From positions 291,600-355,599 of the forward strand of contig JBNKJP010000012.1 of assembly GCA_050291245.1 (NCBI GenBank): a stretch of 64,000 nt of DNA. Reading direction: 5' to 3'. Source of the DNA: Thiodiazotropha sp050291245 (lineage in GTDB: Bacteria; Pseudomonadota; Gammaproteobacteria; Chromatiales; Chromatiaceae). The position numbers and the translations under genes are program-made. A model generated the notes under the pieces. The model was not told the origin of the DNA and did no database searches. It saw only the letters and a program-made list of their open reading frames with translations. This document shows positions 8,979 through 18,188 of the stretch, in pieces. Numbering within the stretch: position 1 is the first letter of the stretch; every line of letters begins with the position of its first letter.

Positions 8979-9563
8979 GTTCAATTTTCTCTTGTTGATG
9001 CTGGTGTTATATAAAGGAAATCCAAACCGCGCCGAGACCCAGCCCCGATCAGCGCGATCTTCGGTCATTCGTCGATGCCTGCACTCTCCCGGTAGAGTCC
9101 ATCCACCTCAAAGCGCTCCATCGTTACTCGATGCGGGCGATGCCCCCTTCGGACAGCGTTGGATTCCTGCTGTCTATATCCGGACAGATACTCAGGATTG
9201 CCATCCCTGGATATGTATGACACAAAAGAGTCCATCAAAAGTTTAGTCCCTCGATTGGTCTGTAGGAAGAAGGCGCTTAGAGTTTACGAATCCGGAAAAA
9301 AAGCCTCGAACATGGCACAATACTGTTATTTCAACGAGCTATCGCGCTTACGGAGAGAGAAGTGCCACCACCCGGTCAATCGCGGCCAGCGGCCGCTCCC
9401 ACGAAAAAAGTCGACGCTCCTGAAGGTGTCCAGAAAAAATCAAACCTTGGAGCGAGCGCCTGCTCGCGAAACCCAGTAAAGGAATATTGTCTCATTCCCG
9501 GATTCCGCTTCGCTTCACCCAGGCTACAGGCTGCAATATTTCACGGACGTGTGACAGGCGCGA
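8979..9563. other. Intergenic region, mostly featureless
   Basis: About 585 bases. Open frames here lack family similarity and conflict with each other. A short palindromic repeat (9452-9467) is the only structure noticed. Confidence 0.45.
9452..9467. repeat. Short REP-like palindrome
   Basis: GCGAGC - GCCT - GCTCGC, a perfect six-base stem with a four-base loop in the context GGAGCGAGC...GCTCGCGAA, resembling repetitive extragenic palindromes of gammaproteobacteria. Only one copy was noticed in the window. Confidence 0.35.
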
Positions 9564-10523
9564 TTACCACTCATCGAACTCAAGAATGTTCGCCTTACGA
9601 ACCAGGGTTACGTCGCGTGCAAGAAGAGCATTCCAATACTCAGACCTTTCCTTCGGCTTACCCGCATTGTCCCATTCTACAATGCGAACAGGCACAGTGT
9701 TCGTACTGAGTAGCAGGGAATTCAGATGCATGTCCGCACCAGAGTACCCGACAAGGAGAATTTCAACCGACTCACTCAAGGCTTCAGCAAGTTTACTCCA
9801 ATAGCCGGTCAGAACATCCGAGGCACTGATCACAGTAGCCTTGTGCCTGAAATGGGTAAGTACGATGTGCGAGCTGATTCTGTCTGAATGTTCAAACAGC
9901 TCACCCTGCTTCAATTTGACGATGGTGCCTGCGCGATCAACAAACAAAGGAGAGCCATGCAAGTGCAGATAATAACCAAAAGCGCGGCCAAACTTTCGTT
10001 CCAGATGCTCTAAATCAAATCCGGTATCAGGTAATCCGTCCACCAATGCACCACTGTAGCCGTCGAGAACCTTCCGCTCTATCAACGGCTGATACAGCAA
10101 ATTGTCATAATTGAGTGTTGCAATGTGCGTGTTTGTTTCATTTACAAACGCTACCAATGGGGTGAGAAACGTGTCTGGCAATACATGACGAGATTGATGA
10201 AACTGCAACGCTGTGTGATATATAAACTGCCGCACCGCATTTGGAAACTGCTGCCCGTTTTCACTCAACCAATGAATTCTTGATCCGGGAATGGCGTTCA
10301 ATAGATCACACGCAGACAAAGCCATCTGAAGTACATCCAGCTCATCTTCGCCATGAGGCCTCCCAACACCTTCCGGCAGGCAATTGACGATAAGCTCTTT
10401 ACTTACGTCAGCAAGAAGTTCTTCCTTTTCCCATACCAAGCCAATGGCTCTATCGAGGGTAAAATACCCCGCATCCAGAGCCATCCCCAATCCGTTGCCA
10501 AAAATTATCGTCTTACGTGACAC
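9564..10523 (-). CDS. SIR2-like domain protein
   Basis: 319 residues with the divergent SIR2-like Rossmann pattern: FGNGLG near residue 9 (nucleotide-binding glycine loop), ATLNYDNLLYQP in the middle, YYLHLHGSP containing the candidate catalytic His, and ILLVGYSGADMHLNSLL near the C-terminus. Such proteins bind or hydrolyse NAD+, and several are abortive-infection antiphage effectors; others are uncharacterised. There is no partner effector such as HerA or a TIR gene, only a damaged GNAT gene nine bases upstream. Defence is therefore plausible but unproven. The gene looks intact. Confidence 0.75.
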   Translation of the reverse strand: MSRKTIIFGNGLGMALDAGYFTLDRAIGLVWEKEELLADVSKELIVNCLPEGVGRPHGEDELDVLQMALSACDLLNAIPGSRIHWLSENGQQFPNAVRQFIYHTALQFHQSRHVLPDTFLTPLVAFVNETNTHIATLNYDNLLYQPLIERKVLDGYSGALVDGLPDTGFDLEHLERKFGRAFGYYLHLHGSPLFVDRAGTIVKLKQGELFEHSDRISSHIVLTHFRHKATVISASDVLTGYWSKLAEALSESVEILLVGYSGADMHLNSLLLSTNTVPVRIVEWDNAGKPKERSEYWNALLARDVTLVRKANILEFDEW

Positions 10524-10532
10524 TACCCATCC

Positions 10533-11051
10533 TCAGCCCAGCGACATCGAATAGCGCACCTCATGTATTGGACTACCTGAATGACTGCAATCTATTTTAC
10601 TCTTACCTGAATAGTTAAAACCAAACCGTTCATACAGGCTTATGGCTGATGAATTGCCCCTTATAACCCACAAATGAACAGATTTGTAGTTTTCATGTAA
10701 TGCACTATCAAGTACTGATTTGAGCAGACTGGAGCCGAGCTTTTGGCGCCAATAGTTTGGATGCACATTTACCGCCACCAGTTCACATGCGGACTCATCA
10801 AGATCGTTATCGCGAGCGGGACCGAATACAGCAAAACCTTGAATACAATTTTGCATTTCGGCAACTATGTATCTCCCCTTTCCCGGCTGTTTTAAAGCAC
10901 TTTTCCACATCTCTCTTCGTTTATCGATAGATAGTGCGTTTAAAAACTCGGCGCTCATGAACGCTCGATAAGCCGCTCGTCATGCAGCAACATGAACTTC
11001 AGCTATTGAAGTTTCATCGCCGAGGCCGGCTTGTCTTACAACTATTTCCAT
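10533..11051 (-). pseudogene. GNAT-family N-acetyltransferase with in-frame TGA
   Basis: Read from the ATG at 11051 the frame begins MEIVVRQAGLGDETSIAEVH and continues VAA, then TGA at 10982-10980, then RAAYRAFMSAEFL and a normal GNAT core ending near residue 172. GNAT proteins of this type read S/A-W-R-x-A-Y at this place, so the stop sits exactly where Trp is expected (TGG to TGA). The remainder holds the acetyl-CoA loop LGSSLL and the family end SAISLYERFGF. Either a recent nonsense mutation or a sequence error; an internal start at 10958 would give a protein lacking the first strand and helix. Confidence 0.75.
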
Positions 11052-11126
11052 GAGCTATCAACAACTCCCCTTGTATCGTTACACTTTTTATAAAGCATTT
11101 CCCTCACCGAGCACGAAAATGCCCCC

Positions 11127-12695
11127 CTAACGCTCACCCAGAACGGTATCCTGTACCAGGATATGCCACTTGGGTCGCTTCCAGCTTTTGCGGAACGTGG
11201 CTAGGTCCGCAACCACCGCTTGCTGTTCCCGCTCGTGGCCGTCGAGGAAGCGGATCAGTTCAAACTGTTGCCGGTCGGTTGCGTAGTCGTGGTCGAATTG
11301 TTTGACGATTTCATTGGCGGGCATCGCCAGCCTGCCCATGATCTCTACGGTGGGAAAACGGATACCTTTACGATCGCTGGAACCTTCATAGGCCTTATAC
11401 ACCAGTTCGGTACACACCAGCTTGTCATCGGTGAGAAAATCAAAGTTGAAGTCATAGGGCCTGCCACTGTAGTGAAACCCGATGAGCAGTGCCTTGGCCT
11501 TTTCCAGTTTACTCAATTTCGGGCGCAGCACCGCCAGTGAATCGGCATGAGCCGAGTGCTCAAGCGTTGTGAACATCACCCCCTCGCCCACCGCTTCGAG
11601 GATTCGTAAAGGATGTTGCGGATCCTCTATCCGCCTACTGGCTTCATAGGCCGTGGGTTCCTGTCGTTGCAACAAGGCTTCAAACGAGCCGCTCAAGACA
11701 CCCTGAGCCCGTACCCAGGCAATCACTTGCGGGTCCTGAAAATAGGCCTGACGCTGGGCCGAAGTACCTACATAGAGTGCTGCATGGGGCCAGAATCCGG
11801 GCAATCCGATATTGGACAGATACCACTCCCTGCGCTCCAGCAGCACATCCCCTGGTTGCAGTACCTCTACGAGGTCCGAGATCTGTTCCTGATTGATGAG
11901 TGAGCGGCCGGCGCGCAACACTTTGACATCACCCATCCAGTCCGAGATTCCCTTTTGAATGGGAAAATAGTGTTCGAAACTCGTGTCCTTCACAATCTGC
12001 GCACCGTTGCGCAGGGTCTGAATCACGCCTTGCCCTCGTCCATAACGCCAGATTATGTCACGATCATCCGCACTGTTTTTCTCTAAAGTCTCATCAAATG
12101 CGCTGTCATAGCGTTTGGCTTTGACACCCCATGCGGCAAATTTCGTGGCGATGGCCAGATGCAGATAGCGGTATTTGATCCGGCTGTAGGTATCACCGCC
12201 CAAACCCAACTCCGGCACGGCCTCGTTGAGGATGACATGAAACAAGGGATCACGCTCCGTGATGACCAGAAAATCGAGACAAAATCGATAACGGGCCAGA
12301 AACGCCCCATGGGCGATTTGAAAGCGGGCGTATTGCAGGGATTCATCGGAATCGGTCGATTCATCGATGTAGGTCTGTTCGATCGCCTCCAACATCATCA
12401 GATGATCGAGAAAGGCAATCCAGGTGGTCCAGACAACCTCCTTCTGTTCTCGTGACAGGAGATGCCGGGTTTTGACAACCTGCTCAGGAAACAGATCGGA
12501 ACGGCGTTTCATGAAATCGAGGATGTCACTTAACCCCTGACGCTGTATCCTGACCACCGTTGCGTCGTTGCCGAGCTGTTCCTGGGTTGGGTTCGACCCG
12601 GCCATAACGCTATCGTTCAAGCTCAAAAGGAACCAAGCGAGCCCGAGAAATCCCAGGATTTTTTTAACATTTTCCTGTTTCAAACCACCCGTCAC
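11127..12695 (-). CDS. Secreted YiiX/DUF830-type permuted papain-like protein
   Basis: 522 residues with an N-terminal signal segment (KKILGFLGLAWFLLSLN) and a long helical region, then a C-terminal circularly permuted NlpC/P60-like fold. Indicators are LQPGDVLLERREWYLSN, FWPHAALYVG with the candidate catalytic His, and KLVCTELVYKAYEG with the candidate Cys. Relatives (YiiX, orthopoxvirus G6-like) are thought to act on lipids or amide bonds in the envelope. Its start overlaps the stop of the upstream beta-propeller lipoprotein by four bases, so the two are translationally coupled and may work together at the envelope. Confidence 0.8.
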   Translation of the reverse strand: MTGGLKQENVKKILGFLGLAWFLLSLNDSVMAGSNPTQEQLGNDATVVRIQRQGLSDILDFMKRRSDLFPEQVVKTRHLLSREQKEVVWTTWIAFLDHLMMLEAIEQTYIDESTDSDESLQYARFQIAHGAFLARYRFCLDFLVITERDPLFHVILNEAVPELGLGGDTYSRIKYRYLHLAIATKFAAWGVKAKRYDSAFDETLEKNSADDRDIIWRYGRGQGVIQTLRNGAQIVKDTSFEHYFPIQKGISDWMGDVKVLRAGRSLINQEQISDLVEVLQPGDVLLERREWYLSNIGLPGFWPHAALYVGTSAQRQAYFQDPQVIAWVRAQGVLSGSFEALLQRQEPTAYEASRRIEDPQHPLRILEAVGEGVMFTTLEHSAHADSLAVLRPKLSKLEKAKALLIGFHYSGRPYDFNFDFLTDDKLVCTELVYKAYEGSSDRKGIRFPTVEIMGRLAMPANEIVKQFDHDYATDRQQFELIRFLDGHEREQQAVVADLATFRKSWKRPKWHILVQDTVLGER

Positions 12696-14638
12696 TCGAA
12701 GTAGAAGTAGTCATTGACTAATGAAGGCAGGGGAATCTCCGCCAGATTTGTTTCGATTGCCGCGAGATCGTTGACCAGAAATCCCCGGCTGCTGATGGAA
12801 TAGAGATAGTTGTCATCCTGATCCCCGGAAACGAAGAAACTTCTCCGGATGCCTTCCGGGTAGTACCAGTTATGACTCGCTTCATCCTGATAGAAAATAT
12901 CGTGGTCGACTGTGGCGTAAGGCTGGATACCCGCCTCCCGGGTTACCCGGAACAGTTCCAGACCGGTAAAGACATCCATGGTTGAAACCGGCGTATCCAG
13001 GCCCGGGAAGTTCCAATAAGTTGTGGGAATCGCCAGCATATTTTCGGCTTGAAACCAGGTAAAGGCATGATGGTTATACTCCGCTTCGGAGCTTGATCCG
13101 GCACCGATGGATTGGCGTGAGAGTAATACGGGATTTTGAAAATCCGTAGTATCGAACAGACTCACTGTCAGCCCATTGTCACCGGTCTCTCGCCCCACGG
13201 CGATAAGCATATCGCCCTCGATAGGGTGCAGATAGGTTGAAAACCCGGGCACCTCGAGTTCACCCGCCACCTTGGGTTGGTCGGGATCGCTGAGATCCAG
13301 GGTGTAGAAGGGATCGGTCTGCTCGAAGGTCACCAGAAAACCCTTGTCCTGCATGAAGCGGGCGGAATAGATCCGCTCCCCGGGTTTACCCAGCCCTTCG
13401 AGCCGGCTGCGCTCCACCAGGGTTTCGCCGGACTGCTCCAGCTCATAGAGACGATTCGCCGGGCCGGAATCCTCCCACCAGTTTTCTTCGGTGGTAACCA
13501 GCCGCAGCACCCCCTGATATTCATCCATGGAGAATTGACTGAGCAACCAGCCATCCACCCGGCCACTGGCGACATATTCAGGTTGGGCCGACAGACGGAA
13601 TTTATGGATAGTGGTGCCCGGCAGGGGATACTCGTCGCCTTCGGCCACGGGCAGCCACATCCAGATTTCGTCCTCCATGGTGGCCAGGTAGAGGTTTTCC
13701 CGGTTCGCGTAGACCAGTCCGTTGTTACTCAGCAGGGATTCGCGGCTAATTTCGGAAAGCGGTGTTTGGAGATCGAAACTCAGTAGGGATACGGTTCCTG
13801 TACCATTCGCCGTACCCGGGCGATAGATGGTGTCACATTCGCTGATCTTCTGGGTCGTGGCGTCGTTCGGTTGCGCGGGATGGGTATTGTCGGTCATCGT
13901 CGGCAGGAGGCTATCGACATCGATACTCTGCGGATCGTCCAGGTACGGATAGAGATCCAGATAGGCGGACACGACCAGATAGACCCGATGATCGACCATG
14001 CGTGCGGTGGAATAGTAGGACTCGATCCGGGTTTCGCGAATGAGCTCCGGCCGTGCGGGATCGCTGACACGGAACAGGCTGACCTTTAAGGTGGTTTCGA
14101 TTCGCGGCGCAAACCCGACGGTCTCGAGCGCGGATACCTCACTGAGGATCCAGACAATCTCACCATCCACGAACAGTGCCCGGGGATAGCCCTCGAGCTG
14201 GGTGCGCGAAACCTCCTGGCTCTCCGCGGCGGGCCAGGTCTTGAGAATCAGAAAGCTGTCACTGGAGAGCAGGTAGGTATAGTCACCGGTCGTTTTCACG
14301 AAGTCCGCTTCGTCGACCCCGGCCACCTGATTATTGGTGCCGGTCATGTCGTCGATTTCAGAGGCATCTTCAGAGCCATCAAACTGATCTGAGGTGGAAG
14401 ATGGGGGGGCTGCACCGTCACCTTCGTATCCGTAGCCCCAGTCCCAACTATAGAGTTGACGCTGTTTTTCAGCGGTTTCGACCAGATAGGCCTTGAGATC
14501 CTCACACTGATCGAACGTCTGCAGTTCGGGATGGTATTGAAAAGTGGTGGTGGACTCGGAATTGTTGTTCGAGGAACCGCAACCCGCGAGCAGAGCCATG
14601 AGCAGCGCCAGGTAAAATGGCAAGTACTTGTTGGACAT
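12692..14638 (-). CDS. Beta-propeller lipoprotein (secreted, PF09826-like)
   Basis: 648 residues from the ATG at 14638, which has AAGGAGA just upstream. N-terminal lipobox LLAGCGSS predicts a lipoprotein. The segment TNNQVAGVDEADFVKTTGD at about residue 105 is the hallmark of the secreted C-terminal beta-propeller family, followed by repeated blades such as YTYLLSSDSFLILKTW and DMLIAVGRETGDNG. Proteins of this family have no firmly assigned activity; propellers usually mediate binding. Coupled by overlap to the downstream DUF830 gene. Confidence 0.85.
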   Translation of the reverse strand: MSNKYLPFYLALLMALLAGCGSSNNNSESTTTFQYHPELQTFDQCEDLKAYLVETAEKQRQLYSWDWGYGYEGDGAAPPSSTSDQFDGSEDASEIDDMTGTNNQVAGVDEADFVKTTGDYTYLLSSDSFLILKTWPAAESQEVSRTQLEGYPRALFVDGEIVWILSEVSALETVGFAPRIETTLKVSLFRVSDPARPELIRETRIESYYSTARMVDHRVYLVVSAYLDLYPYLDDPQSIDVDSLLPTMTDNTHPAQPNDATTQKISECDTIYRPGTANGTGTVSLLSFDLQTPLSEISRESLLSNNGLVYANRENLYLATMEDEIWMWLPVAEGDEYPLPGTTIHKFRLSAQPEYVASGRVDGWLLSQFSMDEYQGVLRLVTTEENWWEDSGPANRLYELEQSGETLVERSRLEGLGKPGERIYSARFMQDKGFLVTFEQTDPFYTLDLSDPDQPKVAGELEVPGFSTYLHPIEGDMLIAVGRETGDNGLTVSLFDTTDFQNPVLLSRQSIGAGSSSEAEYNHHAFTWFQAENMLAIPTTYWNFPGLDTPVSTMDVFTGLELFRVTREAGIQPYATVDHDIFYQDEASHNWYYPEGIRRSFFVSGDQDDNYLYSISSRGFLVNDLAAIETNLAEIPLPSLVNDYFYFE

Positions 14639-14767
14639 CACTGTCTCCTTTATTCCGTATCGTATCGGTCCCATGCCGGCGTCATAATCCTTGATACCGC
14701 TTTACCCCTGGTATTGCGCCGGGATTCCATGAGATTGTTGGGGTAAGGATACACCGATCGTGGATGA

Positions 14768-14835
14768 ATGGCACTTAACAAAAGACGCCGTTTTTAACTT
14801 TCTTCATTCTGGCGTATGCCGGGATGACGATGGTT
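14768..14835. repeat. Partial copy of dispersed palindromic repeat
   Basis: Contains GGCACTTAAC followed by TTCTGGCGTATGCCGGGATGACG, sharing both elements with the larger copy at 22,675-22,809. Lies in the gap between the lipoprotein promoter and the end of the ArnD-like gene. Confidence 0.55.
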
Positions 14836-14839
14836 TTAG

Positions 14840-15715
14840 TTAGATCGCCAGACTCTGGGTTGCGTAGTAGTAGCGTCCGCTGGCCTCCGGTGCCCATCCC
14901 AGGTGATGTTGTTTCAACTGTGGCCGGATCGCGTCATCGAGCAGATCCCGCAGCGGCAACACCCCCCCCTCTCGTCCCTTCCACATCACCAACAGTTTCT
15001 CCAGTATCCCCAGACGGGACAGACCTTCGATCTCGGCGTCGCAGGAGAACACGTGCCCCTGGGGCAGGATATGCTGGCTCTCGGCGTACAGGTATTCGTG
15101 CACATTGTCCTGTGTAATATCCCCGCCCTGCTGCAACAGCTCCGAGATGGTCGGCAGGGTGGTGGGTAACTGAGGACAGGTCGAGATCACTCCCTGGAGT
15201 TCCGGATAGAAGGCGCTTCTGCCCCGCACATCGCTGGCGTAGGCGAATCCGTACTCCTGTTGCAGCTGCAGCAGGTGCGGATTGGTCTGCCAGCCCGCCG
15301 CCGCCATGCTCCGGGGGGCTTCGCCGAAGACCCGTTCAAAGTCGTGGATCGCCCGCTCCAGCTCCTGGCGGGTTCGGTCCGCGGGGGCGTGGGCCAGTTG
15401 GTTGAGCCAGAAGGCGCGGTCGTGACAGAGGATGCCCGCCTCGTGCCCGGCGGCGGCCACCGAGCGCATGATCTCAGCCGCCCGTTCCGAGATCCGGGGA
15501 GGAAACAGGGCGATTCCGTAGAGCCGGGATGCGGGATTGAGGTAGGGATACCAGGGCTGACGGATGGTATCGATAAGCCGGCCGCTCTTGTCCGGTCCGG
15601 TGGCAAAGAAAAAACTCCCCCGCAGCTGGTACTCGTCCAACAGTCCGAGGATCGCCGGGACCCCCTGGGTCGCCCCCTGCAGGGTGTTGACGCAAATACG
15701 CAGACCCAGGCTCAC
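14840..15715 (-). CDS. ArnD-like polysaccharide deacetylase-fold protein lacking metal ligands
   Basis: 291 residues from a GTG at 15715 whose GTGA overlaps the trhP stop; an upstream ATG at 15736 is possible. The frame aligns along its whole length with ArnD-type deformylases: SLGLRICVNTLQGATQGVP, FFFATGPDKSGRL, AAGWQTNPHLL, YASDVRGRSAFYP, LPTTLPTISELL and CDAEIEGLSRL. However the catalytic/metal segment RIDVDT of ArnD is RICVNT, and the HxxxH segment of GLHAWDHHAW reads GILCHDRAFW, so the Asp and both His ligands are apparently replaced. Loss of the usual metal-dependent activity is expected. Coupling to trhP suggests a role outside lipid A modification, unknown. Confidence 0.75.
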   Translation of the reverse strand: MSLGLRICVNTLQGATQGVPAILGLLDEYQLRGSFFFATGPDKSGRLIDTIRQPWYPYLNPASRLYGIALFPPRISERAAEIMRSVAAAGHEAGILCHDRAFWLNQLAHAPADRTRQELERAIHDFERVFGEAPRSMAAAGWQTNPHLLQLQQEYGFAYASDVRGRSAFYPELQGVISTCPQLPTTLPTISELLQQGGDITQDNVHEYLYAESQHILPQGHVFSCDAEIEGLSRLGILEKLLVMWKGREGGVLPLRDLLDDAIRPQLKQHHLGWAPEASGRYYYATQSLAI

Positions 15716-17028
15716 GAAGCCTCCAGGTAACGACACAGCAGGGCGTGATCGAGGTGCTCCTCGGATGGCAGGGCCACTCGCACCTGATACCCTCCCCCCG
15801 GCGCCTCCTGCATGGGATTGCCGTGACGATCCTGCAGGGTCTGCAGGACGAAGTCCCAGTTACCTCCGGGTGTCATCAACTCCAGACGGTCGCCGAGACG
15901 CATCTTGTTTTTCACATCCAGATCCACCAGTCCCGTGGCCGCGTCGATTCCGGTCACCTCGGCGACGAACTGCTGACGTTCGGTTTGGGAACTGCCGTAG
16001 CGGTAGTTCTGCAGTTCCTGGGACTCGTGACGCTGGTAGAAGCCGTCCGTGTAGCCCCGGTTGGCGAGGCTCTCCAGATCGGCCATCAGGTCCACCCGGA
16101 AGGGGCGTCCGGCCTGGGCGTCGTCAATCGCCTGCCGATAGACCTGGGTAGTGCGTGCGGTGTAATAGTGGGATTTGGTGCGACCCTCGATCTTCAGACA
16201 GTCGACGCCGATTTCCACCAGCCGGGCGACATGTTCGACCGCCCGCAGATCCTTGGAATTCATGATATAAGTTCCGTGCTCATCCTCGAAGATAGGCATC
16301 GGCTCACCGGGTCGCCCCCCTTCCTCGAGGGTATAGACCCGTTCCGCTTCGGCATGACGCGGAACACCGGCGGGCCCGATCCCAGGGGTCGGTGCGGTAA
16401 CCGGTTGCGACAGCTTGTAGTCCCAGCGGCAACTGTTGGTGCAGGTGCCCTGGTTGGCATCTCGATGGTTGAAATAACCGGACAGCAAACAGCGCCCCGA
16501 ATAGGCAATGCACAGGGCGCCGTGGACGAACACCTCCAACTCCATGTCGGGACAGCTCTGGCGAATCTCGCTCACTTCGTCCAGGGAGAGCTCCCGGGAG
16601 AGAATCACCCGGGTGAGGCCCTGGCGCTGCCAGAAGCGCACCGCTTCGGCGTTCACCGTATTCGCCTGTACCGAGAGGTGGATCGGCATCTCCGGCCAGC
16701 GTTCGCGCACCATGAGAATGAGCCCCGGATCGGACATGATCAGGGCATCCGGCCCCATCCCGACAATGGGTTCCAGATCCCGGATGAAGGTCTTGAGTTT
16801 GGCGTTGTGGGGCATCACGTTGCAGGCCAGATAGAATTGGCGCCCCAGCGCATGGGCTTCGGCGATACCAATCGCCAGATTATCCTCGAGGAAATCGTTG
16901 TTACGCACCCGCAGGCTATAGCGGGGCAATCCGGCATAGACCGCATCCGCGCCATAGGCAAAGGCGTAGCGGGCATTCTTCAGGGTGCCGGCCGGAGCAA
17001 GCAGTTCTGTCTTTCGTGGCATGGTCAT
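15712..17028 (-). CDS. trhP: U32-family tRNA hydroxylation protein TrhP (YegQ)
   Basis: 438 residues of the peptidase U32 family. N-terminal LLAPAGTLKNARYAFAYGAD, the U32 signature region ELEVFVHGALCIAYSGRCLLS and the Cys-rich GTCTNSCRWDYKL are visible, and the length matches YegQ/TrhP rather than the shorter UbiU/UbiV. TrhP carries out oxygen-independent 5-hydroxylation of wobble uridine (ho5U34) in tRNA using prephenate-derived chemistry and an Fe-S cluster; the conserved Cys residues fit cluster binding. Overlaps the start of the ArnD-like gene. Confidence 0.88.
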   Translation of the reverse strand: MTMPRKTELLAPAGTLKNARYAFAYGADAVYAGLPRYSLRVRNNDFLEDNLAIGIAEAHALGRQFYLACNVMPHNAKLKTFIRDLEPIVGMGPDALIMSDPGLILMVRERWPEMPIHLSVQANTVNAEAVRFWQRQGLTRVILSRELSLDEVSEIRQSCPDMELEVFVHGALCIAYSGRCLLSGYFNHRDANQGTCTNSCRWDYKLSQPVTAPTPGIGPAGVPRHAEAERVYTLEEGGRPGEPMPIFEDEHGTYIMNSKDLRAVEHVARLVEIGVDCLKIEGRTKSHYYTARTTQVYRQAIDDAQAGRPFRVDLMADLESLANRGYTDGFYQRHESQELQNYRYGSSQTERQQFVAEVTGIDAATGLVDLDVKNKMRLGDRLELMTPGGNWDFVLQTLQDRHGNPMQEAPGGGYQVRVALPSEEHLDHALLCRYLEAS

Positions 17029-17039
17029 CAGGTCCGGGA

Positions 17040-18167
17040 TTATTTCAGGATGACTTCCACGGTTTCAACAGTGGCGCCGATAAAGATACGATCCCGCTCG
17101 AATTTGATCCTGACCTCGTCACCCACCCCCTTGTCCGTCAGGGCGACCCGCAGGTCGGTGTAGTTTTCCACCGGCTGGCCATCCAATGCCAGGATCCGGT
17201 CTTTCTCTTTCAAACCGGCACTCGCGGCGGCACTGCCTTCGACAAATCCATTGATCTCCAGGGGGCTGTCCTGGGTATTGAGCAGAACACCAAGTTTTCC
17301 ACCGGGGGAAAGTTGCGGACCCTTTGCCAGAATCACATAGTCCGCCAGGGAGGGATCGAGTTCCTGGGGACTGTTGACGTTGAGCACGATCGCCTGGGTA
17401 TCCGGCACCCGGCGTTGCAGACGCTTGGGTATACCGTCTCCGTACATCAGGTGACCCACCCCGGCGAGGATCACCATCGGGCGGCCGGGATGCTCTGTCA
17501 ACCAGCGGGCCGCCCGCCCAGCCATACCTTCATCCCACAACAGCTGCACAGCGAGGAAGTTTTCGAACGACCGACCCTCTCCATGAGGATGACTGTCAAA
17601 TATCGCCTTCAACCGGTTGCGGTAGGTTTCATTGTCCCGGTCGATCTCCGGTACCCGTGCCCGCTGTTCTTCGTCCAGGGCATCGAGCCCTTCGCGGCCC
17701 ACCTTTTCGGTGATCTCGCTCTCCAGGTTCAGCGCGATCAGGGGGATTCCGTGCTCCCGGGCATATCGCAGGATCGGCCGGTAGAGCCGGTAATCAAAGC
17801 GCCAGCGCTCGAAGTACTGGGTGTCCCGCAGCATCTGCGCCTCATCGATTTCCCCCCGGACATAGGCATCCAGCACCGGCTGGTAAGGTTGAAAAAAGAA
17901 CTCCAGGCCGATCGCCAGGTCGGAGTGTTTGGCGTGCACGCCTTTGATGAGGGTGAGCTGATTGAGATGGTGCGGATACTGATCGTGGGACTCGCCCACA
18001 AACACCACCCGTCGATCCGCTACCGAGCCGACCAGCGCCGACAGATCCATCAGCTGCGACAGATCCACCACGGACTGGGGCGATTGTTCCTCACAGTGGG
18101 CTTCTGTCATCATGATGAGAGTCAGTAAAAGGGCCAGCCAGTTTGTGAGCCGGGTATTCAACAGCAT
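17040..18167 (-). CDS. ChaN/Tiki-type haem-binding-like protein with C-terminal PDZ domain
   Basis: 375 residues. Signal peptide (WLALLLTLIMMTEAHC), then a ChaN-like domain (PF04187 type): VVFVGESHDQYPHHLNQ, AIGLEFFFQPYQPVLDAY, and MVILAGVGHLMYGDGIP with the GxGH end motif. From about residue 290 to the end is a PDZ domain (GFVEGSAAASAGLKEKDRIL). ChaN relatives bind haem at the outer membrane or belong to the erythromycin-esterase/Tiki fold of metalloproteases; PDZ suggests partner binding. Its start is only 21 bases from the divergent M1 peptidase start. The Cys at the end of the signal stretch (AHCEE) is not a standard lipobox. Confidence 0.8.
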   Translation of the reverse strand: MLLNTRLTNWLALLLTLIMMTEAHCEEQSPQSVVDLSQLMDLSALVGSVADRRVVFVGESHDQYPHHLNQLTLIKGVHAKHSDLAIGLEFFFQPYQPVLDAYVRGEIDEAQMLRDTQYFERWRFDYRLYRPILRYAREHGIPLIALNLESEITEKVGREGLDALDEEQRARVPEIDRDNETYRNRLKAIFDSHPHGEGRSFENFLAVQLLWDEGMAGRAARWLTEHPGRPMVILAGVGHLMYGDGIPKRLQRRVPDTQAIVLNVNSPQELDPSLADYVILAKGPQLSPGGKLGVLLNTQDSPLEINGFVEGSAAASAGLKEKDRILALDGQPVENYTDLRVALTDKGVGDEVRIKFERDRIFIGATVETVEVILK

Positions 18168-18188
18168 AACGTTATCAACAGGTTGGGA

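Noticed and set aside
9159..9709. Open frames in the 9.1-9.7 kb gap
   Set aside because: Overlap each other and the SIR2 gene, no ribosome-binding site, no known family.
15745..17163. 472-codon plus-strand open frame opposite trhP
   Set aside because: Shadow created by G+C-rich codon bias of the minus-strand gene; no recognisable motifs.
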